NCBI GenBank assembly: GCA_000231825.2
Contig: JH720302.1
Coordinates: 1,288,899-1,352,898 of the forward strand
Origin: Tetrahymena elliotti 4EA
Taxonomy: Eukaryota > Ciliophora > Oligohymenophorea > Hymenostomatida > Tetrahymenidae
DNA length: 64,000 bases
Reading direction: 5' to 3'
Positions 12,809 through 24,800 of the stretch are shown here, piece by piece. A program made the translations under genes and the position numbers. The notes under the pieces are model-generated. The model worked only from the letters and a program-made list of their open reading frames with translations, had not been told where the DNA came from and searched no databases. Each line of letters starts with the position of its first letter. The stretch's first letter is position 1.

Positions 12809-13951
12809 CCTTTAATATTTGTAAATATTTTCATTTTTGATTATTTTTCTTAACTTATATTATCAATTTTAGTCACAAATTTTGCCTCCATTTTCATAAT
12901 TGAAAACATCTTTTGTATTTTTACTCTTAACTTTTATCTATTCTGATGAAAATATTAAGAAATTGAATTTATTTAAATTTTATAATTAAAAATATTAATT
13001 TAATTTTGTTGAAATTTAAAATTGTAAATTTTTACATTATCATTTGCTATTTTAACTTTTGTTTTGTATTATTTTATTCAGAATTATTTTACACTTTTAA
13101 TAAAAAGTTTATAAATTATCAGGTAGATATTGGGAAGGATTTATCATTTGGTTAATTTAGATTTAGTGATAATTCTTAAATTAACATTTTTATTTCCAAA
13201 AAAAAATAAGTTTTTTAAATAAGTTAATAATCTATTTCATAATTAAGTTTTTTTACTTTTATTTCTAATTTTTCAAAGAAAAGTTTCTTTACATTTTTGG
13301 AATTAATTTTACTACTAATCACATTGGAATTGAAAGCTATTTAGATTTTTTTTATCTTTAATCTGTAAAGTAAATATAATTTATAAAATTTTACTTGAAA
13401 TTCTTTTTATATTTTATCAAAACAAATTATTATTGATTAAATTGAAAAAAACATCTTATTTTAAGTTTATTGGTCTTCATTTTGAAATGAAAAACTATTT
13501 TATATTCTTGGAATTTGCCATCAGGAGATAGATAAAAGTTTTTTTTTCCTTTAACTAAGTTAAATCTTTTTCCTTTAACTAAGTTAAATTTTTTTCCTTT
13601 AACTAAGTTAAATTTTTTACTTAGTTTTAATTAATCAATAAAATTTGAGAATTTTTCAGTGAAATAGATTTGAAGTAGAATTATTTTTAAGATTTAGTTT
13701 AATTATTAATTTAATATTCTTAATTTATTGTCATAGCTTTTTGATTAGATAAAATAAAAAGTGTAAAATTATAAAGTAAATTGAAATTTAATTTGTATCT
13801 AAAAAAGAAAATTCTAGTTAGGATCATTCACACAATTAAAAATTAATCAGAAATTTCTAATTTGTAGATTTATTGGTTAATTAATTTTTTTTAAATTGGT
13901 TAAAATAAATTAATAAATTTTTACATTTAATTATTTTTCAAAAGTCAAAAT
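12809..13951. other. Intergenic containing a palindromic tandem repeat
   Basis: AT-rich 5' flank of the COQ8-like gene. The notable content is the 3 x 24 bp repeat at 13546-13617; no gene was seen. Confidence 0.6.
13546..13617. repeat. Three 24-bp repeats, each with a 15-nt palindrome
   Basis: The unit is TTCCTTTAACTAAGTTAAAT plus a short T tract, period 24. Each copy carries TTTAACTAAGTTAAA, a perfect inverted repeat around one central base, at 13550-13564, 13574-13588 and 13598-13612. The array lies about 340 nt upstream of the COQ8-like start codon. Confidence 0.9.
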
Positions 13952-16409
13952 ATGAGATAGTTTTTATAAAAATTAATTGAAAGCCAAGCACTTTAAGACT
14001 CAGCTGGTGTTGCTAGAGGTTTATATAAAGTTGCAGATGGTTTACTCAAAAATCATAATGAAGTTATTAACACAGATTTACTTCTTCATTAAACTAAGTC
14101 GTCATAAATATAAATGCAACAGCAAAAATAATAGTAAACATAAACTACCCCTAATAATTAGCAATCATAACAATAGAATTTACAACCCAAAATCTAAGAA
14201 ACAAATTAAGATGCAATAACTAAAATGAATGCTGATTTAGAAAAGTAAAAGATTTTAGCATAAAAGCAATAAGAAGAGTAAATGCTTAAGGAATAGCAAA
14301 GAATAAAAGAGTAACTTGAGAAAGATAGATTATATAGATAAGAATAGCTTAAAATTTAAGAGCAACTTAACACCTAAGCTTAACAACAAGCAAGCATAAA
14401 ACAAAAGGAATAGGATGAAGTTAAGAAGAGCAACCAAATAAATGAAAAACCAATCTTAAAAAATGATAATGTTTAGATGAATGTTAAGTAGCAAGATAAA
14501 GACGAAGAAGAAGAAATAGTACATAATTAAAGTAAAAATTTATCAAAATTTAACTGCTATTTTAAACCATTGTGTATTGATAGAATTTGCAGTAGGAGAT
14601 GAAAAAGCCATTCCTTCAAATTCAGTATCTAGAGCTTGGGGATTTGGTACTTTAGGTGTACAATTAGCTTATGGTGCAGCTAAGGAACTTATTAGGACAT
14701 CAATTGTAAAATTAATAGATTAAAATAGCTCATAAAATAAACATAAATTAATTCATAAATAGGGAGGAAAATAAAAATCAGGAGCTGGTATTAAGGGATT
14801 ATTGTTATCTGAAGAAAATGCTAATGTTCTTTCATAAGGACTCTGTAAAATGAGAGGAGCTCCTCTTAAATTAGCATAAGCTTTAAGTATTTAAGAAGAT
14901 GAAGTTATTCCTAAACATGTTAGAGATGCTTTTGAAAAAGCAAGATAATCAGCTGATATTATGCCTAAGAAATAATTGCATTAAGTAAATAAACCTCATT
15001 TATTTGAAATATATTAAATACTTATTCAAACTAGATGTTAGAATAGGAGTTAGGAGAAAATTGGAGAGACAACTTTTCATCTTTTGAAGAAATGCCTTTT
15101 GCAGCAGCTTCAATTGGTAAACTTTATTTGAAATATGAAAGCAATATAATTTTAATGATCAAATGATAATAAATATGTTATGATGAAATAAATAATGATA
15201 AATATGTTATTTAATTGATCAAATAATAATAATTTTGAAATATGTTTTATTAAAATAAAATAAAAAGGATAAGTTCATAGGGCTGAACTTAAGGATGGCA
15301 CAAAGGTTGCTGTTAAGGTTCAATATCCAGGTGTTAAAGAAAGTATTGATAGTGATTTAAATAACTTGAGGAGATTAATGATATACACTGGAGTATTCCC
15401 TAAGTAGATGTTTTTAGATAGACTCATTGATTATAGTAGATAAGAATTACATGAAGAGTGCAATTATATTTCAGAAGCAGAAAAGTAAATGAAAATGTAT
15501 AATTATTTGAAAGATGATGAGGATTTTACTATTCCTAGAATTTTTGAAAACCTTTCAACTGAAAGAATCATGGTTTCAGAGTTAATAGAAGGAGTAAGCT
15601 AATTTTTTAAAGAATGTTTAAAATATGTAAAATCAATAAATAGGACACAATAGATTATATTAGCGAGAACTATCCTCAAGAACTAAGAGATGATATTGGA
15701 AGAAGATTAATGAAAGTTACTTTAAAAGAGCTATTCCTCTTTTAAACTATGTAAACTGATCCTAATCCTTCTAATTATTACTTTAATAGAAAAACAAATA
15801 AGCTAAATTTAATTGATTTTGGTGGTGTCCATACTTATTCCTTAGAATTTATGGATAAATATATTGATGTTATTTACTCTGCAACAATATAAGTAAAATA
15901 CTTTTATTTTTCAACTTCATATTAAAATATTTACTTTTAAGTTTGTAGCTTATAAAGAATATTTCATTTATTTTATTTAATAAATTAGGATAGATAAAGA
16001 GTTCTTGATATTTCTAGGGAATTAGGTTATTTAACAGGAGAAGAAAATTAAACTATGAAAACAGCCCATGTAGATAGCGTTATAACTGTTGGTGAACCTT
16101 TTGCTACTGAGGGAAGATATGATTTTGGTGAATAAACTCTTACTACTAGAACTTATAAACTTATGCCTTAGATGCTTAAAAATAGACTTTGCCCTCCTCC
16201 ATAAGAAACTTATTCTATTCACAGAAAATTGTCAGGTATTTAATTTTAAAACTTTTTTTTGCAAAATAAGTTTAATTTGATTTTAATTATTAGGTGCTTT
16301 CTTACTAAGTATGAAAATGAGGGCAAATTATGACTGCAGATCTTTATTTTTACCTCTCTACAATGAATATAAACAAAAACGTTAAGGAATTACCCGTACT
16401 TTCCTTTGA
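13952..16409 (+). CDS. COQ8: COQ8/ABC1 (ADCK3-like) atypical kinase
   Basis: Seven exons: 13952-14531, 14584-14984, 15035-15116, 15268-15593, 15644-15892, 15989-16235 and 16294-16409; 666 aa. Family members act in the mitochondrial matrix/inner membrane as ATPase-like kinases needed for ubiquinone biosynthesis. Visible landmarks: the family N-extension [16 protein letters not shown] (~283-297), the Ala-rich loop [11 protein letters not shown] (~348-358), VAVKVQYPG (Lys ~371), TDPNPSN (~501-507), LIDFGG (DFG ~521-523) and the C-terminal [12 protein letters not shown]. The canonical KxGQ motif is KLAQ here (residues 289-292), a Gly-to-Ala change. Residues ~30-190 are a Gln/Lys/Glu-rich insertion after the start. 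No mitochondrial presequence is obvious, so the true start could differ. Confidence 0.9.
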
Positions 16410-16838
16410 GAAATTTAACAAATCTTAAAAAATATATAAATTAAATTAAAGATATTTAAAATTAATTTATTGATGTGAATATATTTCAATTTGTATATAT
16501 TTCTTCTTTTATCAAAATAATTTCTGTTTTTATTTCTTAATTCAATGATTATGGTTTATTCAAAGATAAGGAGGGATAATACCCTTTATAAGAGATATAA
16601 AACTTAATAAAAAATAATTTATTTTATTCAATAATGAAAATATTTTATTTATTAAAATGAACAAAGAAATCAGCTGAAAATAAATTAGAATGAGAGTTGA
16701 AATGATTGCCATTAATTTTAAGATGACAAATATACAATAATGCAAAGAAAACTACTGGTAAATAGATAGTTTTTGTTAGATTAGCAAAGAATAAAATAGC
16801 ATTTATTGAAAGATATTTTAATTATTTCAAAAAACAAC
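16410..16838. other. Convergent intergenic
   Basis: 3' flanks of two converging genes. AT-rich, nothing else seen. Confidence 0.6.
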
Positions 16839-18106
16839 TCACAAGTTGACAAGTTAGCCATTTCTGACCTTGTGATAATTTCCTAAAAATTAGATGTAAT
16901 CTTTATATTCTTATTTCTTTCTTTCTTCTTCAGATAAATCTCCAAAAGTAGTGAAAGAGCCAATACTTTCCTTTTCTTAAAAGAAACTAGATTAGTAGAG
17001 GCCATATTTAACAGTACCTATTTATTTAAATTTTTTTAGTTTTTATTAATTTTATTTCTATTTTTGATTTTTAAATAATTACCGAAGAGGATACCAAAGA
17101 CCATACCATAAACATGGACACCAGGGTTAATACAAACAGCAGATGCAACTTAGAAGAAGAGGGCGTTAGAAAGAACATCAGCAAGCCACTTATTTGATCT
17201 ATTTTCCCAAATATTGTGTTGATATAAATAATAGACTGAACCCAAACCGAAACCAGTTAATGCGTAGGGAGTGATTAAATCTTTCATGATTCTATATAAT
17301 AAATTTATTAATTTTATTTATTTCAAAAGACGCAATGAAATTTAATTCAAACAAATAGAAATTAATGCTTTTTATCAATCAATCCTTCCATATTTCCAAC
17401 TTTACTTATTCCTTTAACTCAAATATAATTTAAAATAATATTTTTTATCATTTATTCTTATTGCTCATTTGACTTTCTGCAAAGAATTGAATGAAGATAC
17501 TTTAAATAACAAATCTTAATAGAATTGAATTGTATTGCAATATTTTAACAATTAATTTGATTTTATTTGATATATTCAGTGATTATTCCTAGCTTGTTTG
17601 TAATTTTTATTTCTTTATTTGTATCTTGATTTTAAAACCCTAATTAAATCCATACTATTTTCCTCTTTCATTGGCATTTAGTATTTTTCGTTATTTTTAA
17701 AAGCTATATTTTGCATATTAAATTCGTAATATTCAATAATGTTAAGGATTGTGATAGCATATTTTATAATAAAAATTAAAATTTATGTTATTCTTTACTT
17801 AATGTGTCCAAAGTTATTATTTCTAACAAAACGGAACATCTTTTTAAGAACAAAAGAAGGAATAGTTTTGCTAATTAAACCGAAACCAGAAGCATAAGCA
17901 ACACCCAAAAGAGCTCCCTTAAAACCAGCATAAAGAGTATTTCTAACTTCCCAGTGATGATCCCAGAGCATATCTCTGCAAGCATAAATCTTAGTAAAAG
18001 CGCTATCGTGCTTCTTGGGGTGGAGTGTGTGGGGGTCGTGCTAACTAGGATATCCCAAAACACCAACGTAGTGACTATCTTCTTTGGAAGAGCTATTAAG
18101 ATCCAT
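16839..18106 (-). CDS. Small Gly-rich membrane protein, probably mitochondrial
   Basis: Three exons: 18106-17799, 17291-17083 and 17017-16839; 231 aa, TGA 16841-16839. Introns are 507 and 65 nt with perfect phase. A polar N-terminus (MDLNSSSKEDSHYVGVLGYP) is followed by Gly-rich hydrophobic segments: YAGFKGALLGVAYASGFGL, PYALTGFGLGSVYYLY and ALFFQVASAVCINPGVHVYG...GILFG. The last 45 residues are charged and helical. GxxxG-rich segments of this size occur in the Tim17/22/23 and NDUFA11-type inner-membrane families and in ciliate-specific respiratory subunits. That placement is inference; no signature motif is decisive. Higher GC and regular codon use suggest a well-expressed gene. Confidence 0.75.
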
Positions 18107-18854
18107 TTTCTTTATACTTACTTAGATATTATTCCTATTTTCCTTTCAATATTTTATCTTAACTTTATATTTAATTAAATCAATTTGTTTTTGCTAAGCA
18201 GAATCAATAAGAAACAATAAAGGGAACTATCAATCAATACATAAAAAAAATACATACAAGAATAAAAAAGATTTCTTTCTTATTCGAAGCACATTGAATG
18301 AATGAATCATTCATACTAATATGCATAAAGTATCATCATAATCATAAAATACTAATTAAATAACTAAATTCTTTTAATAGTATATTTTTTCATATATTCT
18401 GAATAAATACATTCATTTTTTAACAAATATTTTACTTTTGTGCGCATACCTTTTCTCAAATCTCACTTTTACTTATTAATTTTCTAAAGAAGATATATTT
18501 TAATACTTATTCATTTATTAGCTTTTTCGATTATAAAATTAAAATTTACTAATTTCAAATTGATTCAAAAATCTTTTTATTTAAATTTTAATATTATTGT
18601 ACTTGTCAATAATATATAAATTAAAGCAATACATGAAGATTATTTTGATATTAAAGTTAATTAAATCCATTTTTTTGATATTATTTAAAAAAGTCCATAA
18701 TTTTTTTGGTGTGTTTTTTAAAAGTGTTGTTAATTTAAAATAATAAAAAAATGAATTTCTATTACTGCATTTAAAGTAATAATAAAAATGAAGAAATATT
18801 AGTTATGATTAAAATATGTTTATATAACTTTATATAAATTAGAATTTTTCATTT
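18107..18854. other. Intergenic
   Basis: The 5' flank of the membrane protein gene and the 3' flank of the UBX gene. Contains a short ATGAATGAATCATTCAT near-palindrome around 18297; otherwise nothing. Confidence 0.6.
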
Positions 18855-20654
18855 TCATTTAACTTCTTGTAAATTTAAAACTGAATTAGGGAATAGATCA
18901 AGTTCTTTTAAAGTTTCTGTGCACTCTCTAGGGATGCTTTTTTTGGGATAATTTGTTGATAGAGTATAATTGAAATACTCAGAGAAGTCATCAAGTATTC
19001 TATAAACATCTCTGATTAATTTATTTGCATCGATTGTGATAAAAATGACAATATTTTAACCATCTTTAGTAGTTCTTATTTTGAGTTCTGATATATTTTC
19101 TTTTTATTCTTAAGTAATAGTTTGATTTTATACTGATAAATATTCTTCTGTATGAACTCTTATCGATCCATCCTCCAATACTTCATGAGATACTTTTTTA
19201 CGCTTTTTGCCTTCATTACCTTTTTAAATTTGTTATGGTTAAACATTTCCAGTTTCTTCTAACTTCTTGCTTTCTGCTTCTTCAATCTTTTTCAAACCTA
19301 ATTCTTTCATTTCTTTCTTTACTTTTTACAACTCTAATGGCTTTTAAGCACCATCTAGCTTTTTCTAAACTTCAGAGCGTATTTCTATGATTTAACCATC
19401 TTTTATGACTTTATTTGGTAGCTTTTACAAGAATTCTTCCTTCGACATAGGCTTAAGCTAATCTTCATCAACATTATGTATATTAGCCATTTTTTTACCT
19501 AATTTTTCAGGGTTATAATCTTCTTCAGCTTTATCAATAACTTTCAATAAACAGCCATTAGGGTAGGTATTTTTGAGTTGGTATGGGAAATATCCCTCTA
19601 AAATATCAGCAAGAATCTATTTAGACTCTGTTGAACCATATTTAAAGAATTTAAATCCCTTTATTGCTATGCCATCTTTGTAAAAACCAATAGGTACTGG
19701 ATCCATTTTGCGTATTCTGTTGAAACCTCTTTCGTCTTTATAAACTTCTTATGCATTTCCTTCTTTCTCAACAATATAGTTTAGTTCATCAATTCTTCTT
19801 ATAACAACATTAAAATCAATTTCTGATGGTAAATGATAATTATATTTTGGCTTTTTAACATCATTTAACAATTTATCTTTATCAAAATCTCCCTTTAAAA
19901 CTTCATCACCATTCTGTTCATCAAGTGTCCACTTTAATCCATAGTCTGCTAAAAATTTTTCCATGGCATGTACTTTTTGCTGCAAACGTAGATTTTCTTA
20001 TCTAACCTTTCTTAACTCTTCAGCTGACTTTTCTGAGTCTTTTGATTGCTTATAAATTTCTACCTCTGTCTTTAACCCTTCAATTTCTTTTGATTTCTCT
20101 TTTATTTCTTCTCTCTAATTTTTCACTAATTATTCAGTTTTTTAAAGTTTTGCTGCCATGCTTGACAATAAATCTTAATCTTGCTAGCTATTTAAAGATC
20201 CTCTAGAGGCTTATTATCCTAATCCTTTTTTTGGGATAGAAGGAGGTGGTGGATTAGAACCATATACTGGATGCAATTTTTTTTAAAACAAATTTTCTGG
20301 TGGACCTTCCATTTATAAATTTTTAATCAATCTTCTTGCTAAATCATCATCTATTTATGGAGATGAGCTAATATTATTATTACTTGTGGCAGTAGAAACA
20401 TTAATGCCTCCACCTCCAACTAAATTCTTTGCTGCTTAATTCAAAATTGAAGATGGTTTTTTCTCTAAATGATTGTTATTATAATTTGATTAAGGTCTTG
20501 AACCATAATTTTATTTTGGCATAATGTTAGGTGTATTAGTTTCAACAGTTGCCTTATTAGAAGGCTTATTATTATTATTGCTATTCTTGGCATGTCCTTA
20601 ATCACCTTCACTATTCCAGGTTTCTTTGATGTCAAAATCTCCTTTATAAAACAT
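18855..20654 (-). CDS. Coiled coil-SEP-UBX protein (UBXN11-like)
   Basis: An intronless frame from ATG 20654 to TGA 18857-18855, 599 aa. The order is: N-terminal Asn/Pro-rich region with PPPPS-type stretch, a coiled coil (~175-235, KNQREEIKEKSKEIEGLKTE), a SEP-like domain (~320-390, IGFYKDGIAIKGFKFFKYG ... ILEGYFPYQLKNTYPNGCLL), a second charged helix, and a C-terminal UBX fold (IRTTKDGQNIVIFI ... ELDLFPNSVLNLQE). SEP plus UBX proteins bind p97/Cdc48. This order of domains matches UBXN11 (Socius), an actin/Rho-linked member, better than p47, which has an N-terminal UBA. In-frame codons upstream of ATG 20654 lack another ATG, so a short extra 5' exon cannot be excluded. Confidence 0.85.
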
Positions 20655-21863
20655 TTCCTTAACTTGAGCAAATCTCTGAAAATCTACTACTTAATTTATC
20701 TAAAATTTGATATTAAATCAATGTAAAATATTAACAAATCAAATATTAATGAAATCAAACTTTTAAATTTCATGAGAGATTGATTAACTAATAATAATCA
20801 TTCAATATTCAATTGAATATGTATGTCTATTTTTAAAATTATTAAAACTCTAACTTTCTATTGCACAGAAAATCCATGGGAAAAGTATGTAAAATCAATC
20901 AAAAAAGGTATTTAGTTTTCTCAAGGAACCTTTTCTATCAAAAACTTATTTAATTTTCTACATTATTCTTATTACTTATGTTGAAAATATAGGATTATTT
21001 CATAAAAAACTTAAAGCTAATGTCATAAACATTTTTTAGCAATTTAATATCAATTTATTTTAAACAAAAAAATATTTTAATAAAATATTAAAAATTTTTA
21101 AAAGAAAAACAGTTTTTTTTGAAAACCAATTGAAAATCAAAATAAATTTTAATTCATTAAATTCCTTTTTATGAAAATTGATTTTGAGATAGAAGTAGAT
21201 GTATTTTATTTTAAGGGATGTTAGGGGCTAGTAGAAATATCAACCTATTATTGATCTTTTTTTCAAGTAAGATGATAAGTCACATGTACTTAATTTAGAT
21301 CTTTCATTTAATCTGTCTATCAACCCCTTCTATTTAAATAAATTATGATTATATTCTATAGAAAAAATAACCTAAAAATAGACTAGATAAAATGATACAA
21401 AAGTAAAAAGTTTATTTTTAAAGATAAATTTATTTTCTGAAATAAAATTTTATTTGGGAAAGAGATTTACATTTTGTTAAAATTTTAAGTAAGAATTTAA
21501 TAGGTAAAATATTACTTTGATGAAATTAGCTGATCACATAGAGAAATAGATTAATACTCTTTGCAACATAATTTTTTCATTCAGGTAAATGCATGCATGT
21601 TTTGATAGGAATTAACTAAAAATTTAATAATTCTTTCTTTTAATAAAAGAATCATTTTCAGAATTCATTAATTTATTTGAAGAAAAAAAACAAAACAAAA
21701 CAAAATTTAATTAATTAATTATTTAATTAATAAGCTAAGCTAATCAAACATTGAAAATAACAGTCACTCACTTAATTGCACAAAATACATACGTACATTC
21801 ATTCGCAAAAGAAATAAATCAATCAATTCAAATACTTTTAATAGTTTATCTATTCATAATATA
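20655..21863. other. Intergenic between divergent genes
   Basis: Divergent 5' flanks of the UBX and HEAT-repeat genes, AT-rich. Includes an AAAACAAAACAAAACAAAA tract near 21691 and AATTAATTAATT runs near 21710. No gene seen. Confidence 0.6.
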
Positions 21864-24800
21864 ATGGACGATTATTGGTCTAGCTCAGATGTTTATAGCT
21901 ACGAAAAGGAGTACTTCTATGAGACAAAAGTACATTTTTAAAAAATAAATTCATAGGCTCTCCATAGAAAATTGTAAGTGTAGGGAGGTGATTTAGCCTC
22001 CTTACAACTTGATTTTTGGGAGATAATTAGCCATTTGAACCAGCTAAAAATGATTCAAATAGGATTTATAAAAACTTACTATTTATAATTAAAAGACTTA
22101 AGAGGAAATTAACAAGTACACACTTTCTGAAGATTTGAGCACTATTTAGAGGACTAAAGAAATACTGTCCTTTGGGGATCTTGTGCAGAGATTAGCTATA
22201 TACAAGAGTCTCCCTCTTTTAATTTAAGAGACAGGGGTTGAAGAAAAGCTTATGACAATGGTTGCAGTAAATATAAATCACTTACAAAATAAAAAATAGA
22301 AAGATTAGAAATATTAATTTATAGAAATAGGTAGAGAGTCAGGAAGCTTAGATACAAGTAGAGGCAGGTCGTTCATTTCTCAAAATGATAGAAGAAAAGG
22401 TATTAATTTAAGTGGTGTTATAGATGTATATTATTGTATTTGTTATATCTAATGCAAAAAATATTGATTGTTTCAATGTAAAACTAGAAATTGATTACGA
22501 TTGATAAGTGAATATAAAGAACACAATATTAATTATTGATAAATCTAATAAAATTTATCAATTTTTTTTAATTAAATGGGGAATGTTCGTCAATAAATTA
22601 TTAATTAATTTATTTATTAGCTTGTTTTATTGTTTAGTTTTAAGTTTAAATTGTAAATTTGAGAAGCAAATAATCAAAGAAAATTTGGCTGATTTAGGAA
22701 ATATAGCTGATACATAACGAATATTTTGTCTTATTTATAAATATTCTTAGCTCTCTCCAATTATTTTATTTGCCACAATTTTCAAACTAAATTAAACTAA
22801 AAATAGCAATTTTGTCATTTTTCTTTTTTATTTAAATTAGAAATCTGAAAGCTTCAAGCAAATCGAATTCTTGAAAGATATCCTTTAATTAACTATGAAT
22901 CTACTCCATAATACTAACATTCAAGTTGTTGATACTTGGATAGAGGTATTTCAGAAACTTCTTACTGAAATTCCTTTTCCTGAAATCCAGAAAGAGGTAT
23001 TGGCAGAAATTTATGATTTAAGCAGTATTTGTTCTTCCACCACAAATAAATATTCCTCTATAAGGATGATCGCCTCTTCTATTCAGGTAAATATAGATAT
23101 TACTCCTACACGCTTCCAAATTATTTTAATTTTTTCAAGGTAATTAAAGTAACCTTTTTATCCTTATTTAAATAGTACTTGGGCAAAAACATATCCGATA
23201 ATCTCTTAAATTTGATCAAGTTGTTCAGTCAATTCAATGATTTCTAAATAAAGAAATCCATCGTCTCAGAAATATGTCCTAAATTATTTTAGTTTTTGAA
23301 ATCCTCTCAGCTGGATTATGACTGGCTTCCTTTGGTAATATTTTAGACAAAGCATTTTTCATAAAAAATTATTTAAAAGTCATTCAGTAAAAAATTAATC
23401 TTCAAAAAAGAATGAATGATTATTGAATGTTTAAAATAAATTTTAATTCGCTACAACTAAATAAATAGCTTAATAAAATAATCACTTTTAAAAATAGATT
23501 ACTGAAATAATAAAAAATAACAATGAAAACAAAGAAATAAGGTGCTTTGCTATCACTACTCTCTCAGATACCCTTACTCACTTTTCTTCTGAAACCAAAT
23601 TGGATAAAATCATTCCAGTTCTAAATTACTTAATATCATTCGATTCAGACATAGATATTGTCCTCACTATCTGTAAAAAATTAGGTCCATTAATTTATCA
23701 CGTAAGGATATTTTTTTAAATTGCAAGAAAATGCTTAACTTTTTCTAGCTAACTCGTTAGCTGGTCTAGTAAATTTAAAGGAATTTCAACTCCACAAAAA
23801 GAATTTTCTATGGGGAATAATTTCTCCAAATAAAATTAAAAATTGATTGAAAAACAAGTTTAGCAAAAATACTGATTTTAAATTCTAGAATAAACATTGA
23901 TTTTATTTATAAAAAAAGCTTGAAAAAGAATTAAATTAGAGAGACTAAAATCAAGCACTAATAAAATACATATTTGAGTCTGTTGACAGTAAGAACGAAG
24001 AAATAAGAGAGAATATAATTTTTAATTATCCTTGTATTTTATAGCTTTTTGGTAAGAAACATAAAGATAAATTAATAAAGTTATACATTCATGCTTTAAC
24101 CAAAGATGAAGAAATCGATGTTAGAATATAAGCTGTCAAGATTATTCCTGAAGTAGTCAAGTTCTTAGGTGTAGATGAATCAAAGACTTTGTTAAAACAC
24201 CATATAAAATAAATGCTTGGTGAGAAAGATAATAACGAAATAAGAATTGAGCTGGCAAAAAAATTAGCTTAAATTTTAGAATATATCTTCTAATAAGAAG
24301 TTTTATAATAGAAATAGTTATCACATTAATAGCATTAAATAAGCTCTTCTCATAATTCAAACAATGGCAATTAACATCCTCAGTCAGCACCTTTATCTAC
24401 TACAAATTACATTTAAATATTTTCACCAAACAATAGCTAAAAGGGTGTTGGTGTACTTATGATTTAAGAAATCTTCACTGAGATTTTGAATTGCATTGAA
24501 TAAAACACAAAATCACCTTGTTGGAGATTAGTGAAATCTTTATTAGAAATATTTTAACAAACAAATAATACATTTAATTTTAGTATTATTCAAGATAAGT
24601 ATTCAACAATACTTTTTAAATGCATTACAGAAAGTAATTTTGAGCTCAAAAAGCTTGCTGCTAAAAATTTAGTGCTTCTTATTGCCTAACAAAAGTAGCA
24701 GCCATAAAGGGAATATATTTTTAGCTAAATCAACAGCAAGCTTTACAGTGGAAGATCATACTAACTAAGAATGATTTATTTGGAAATAGTTGAAGAATGT

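Noticed and set aside
22426..22840. ORF 22508-22717 as an extra gene
   Set aside because: It falls in a 415-nt intron of the HEAT-repeat gene with matching phases on both sides; composition is intron-like.
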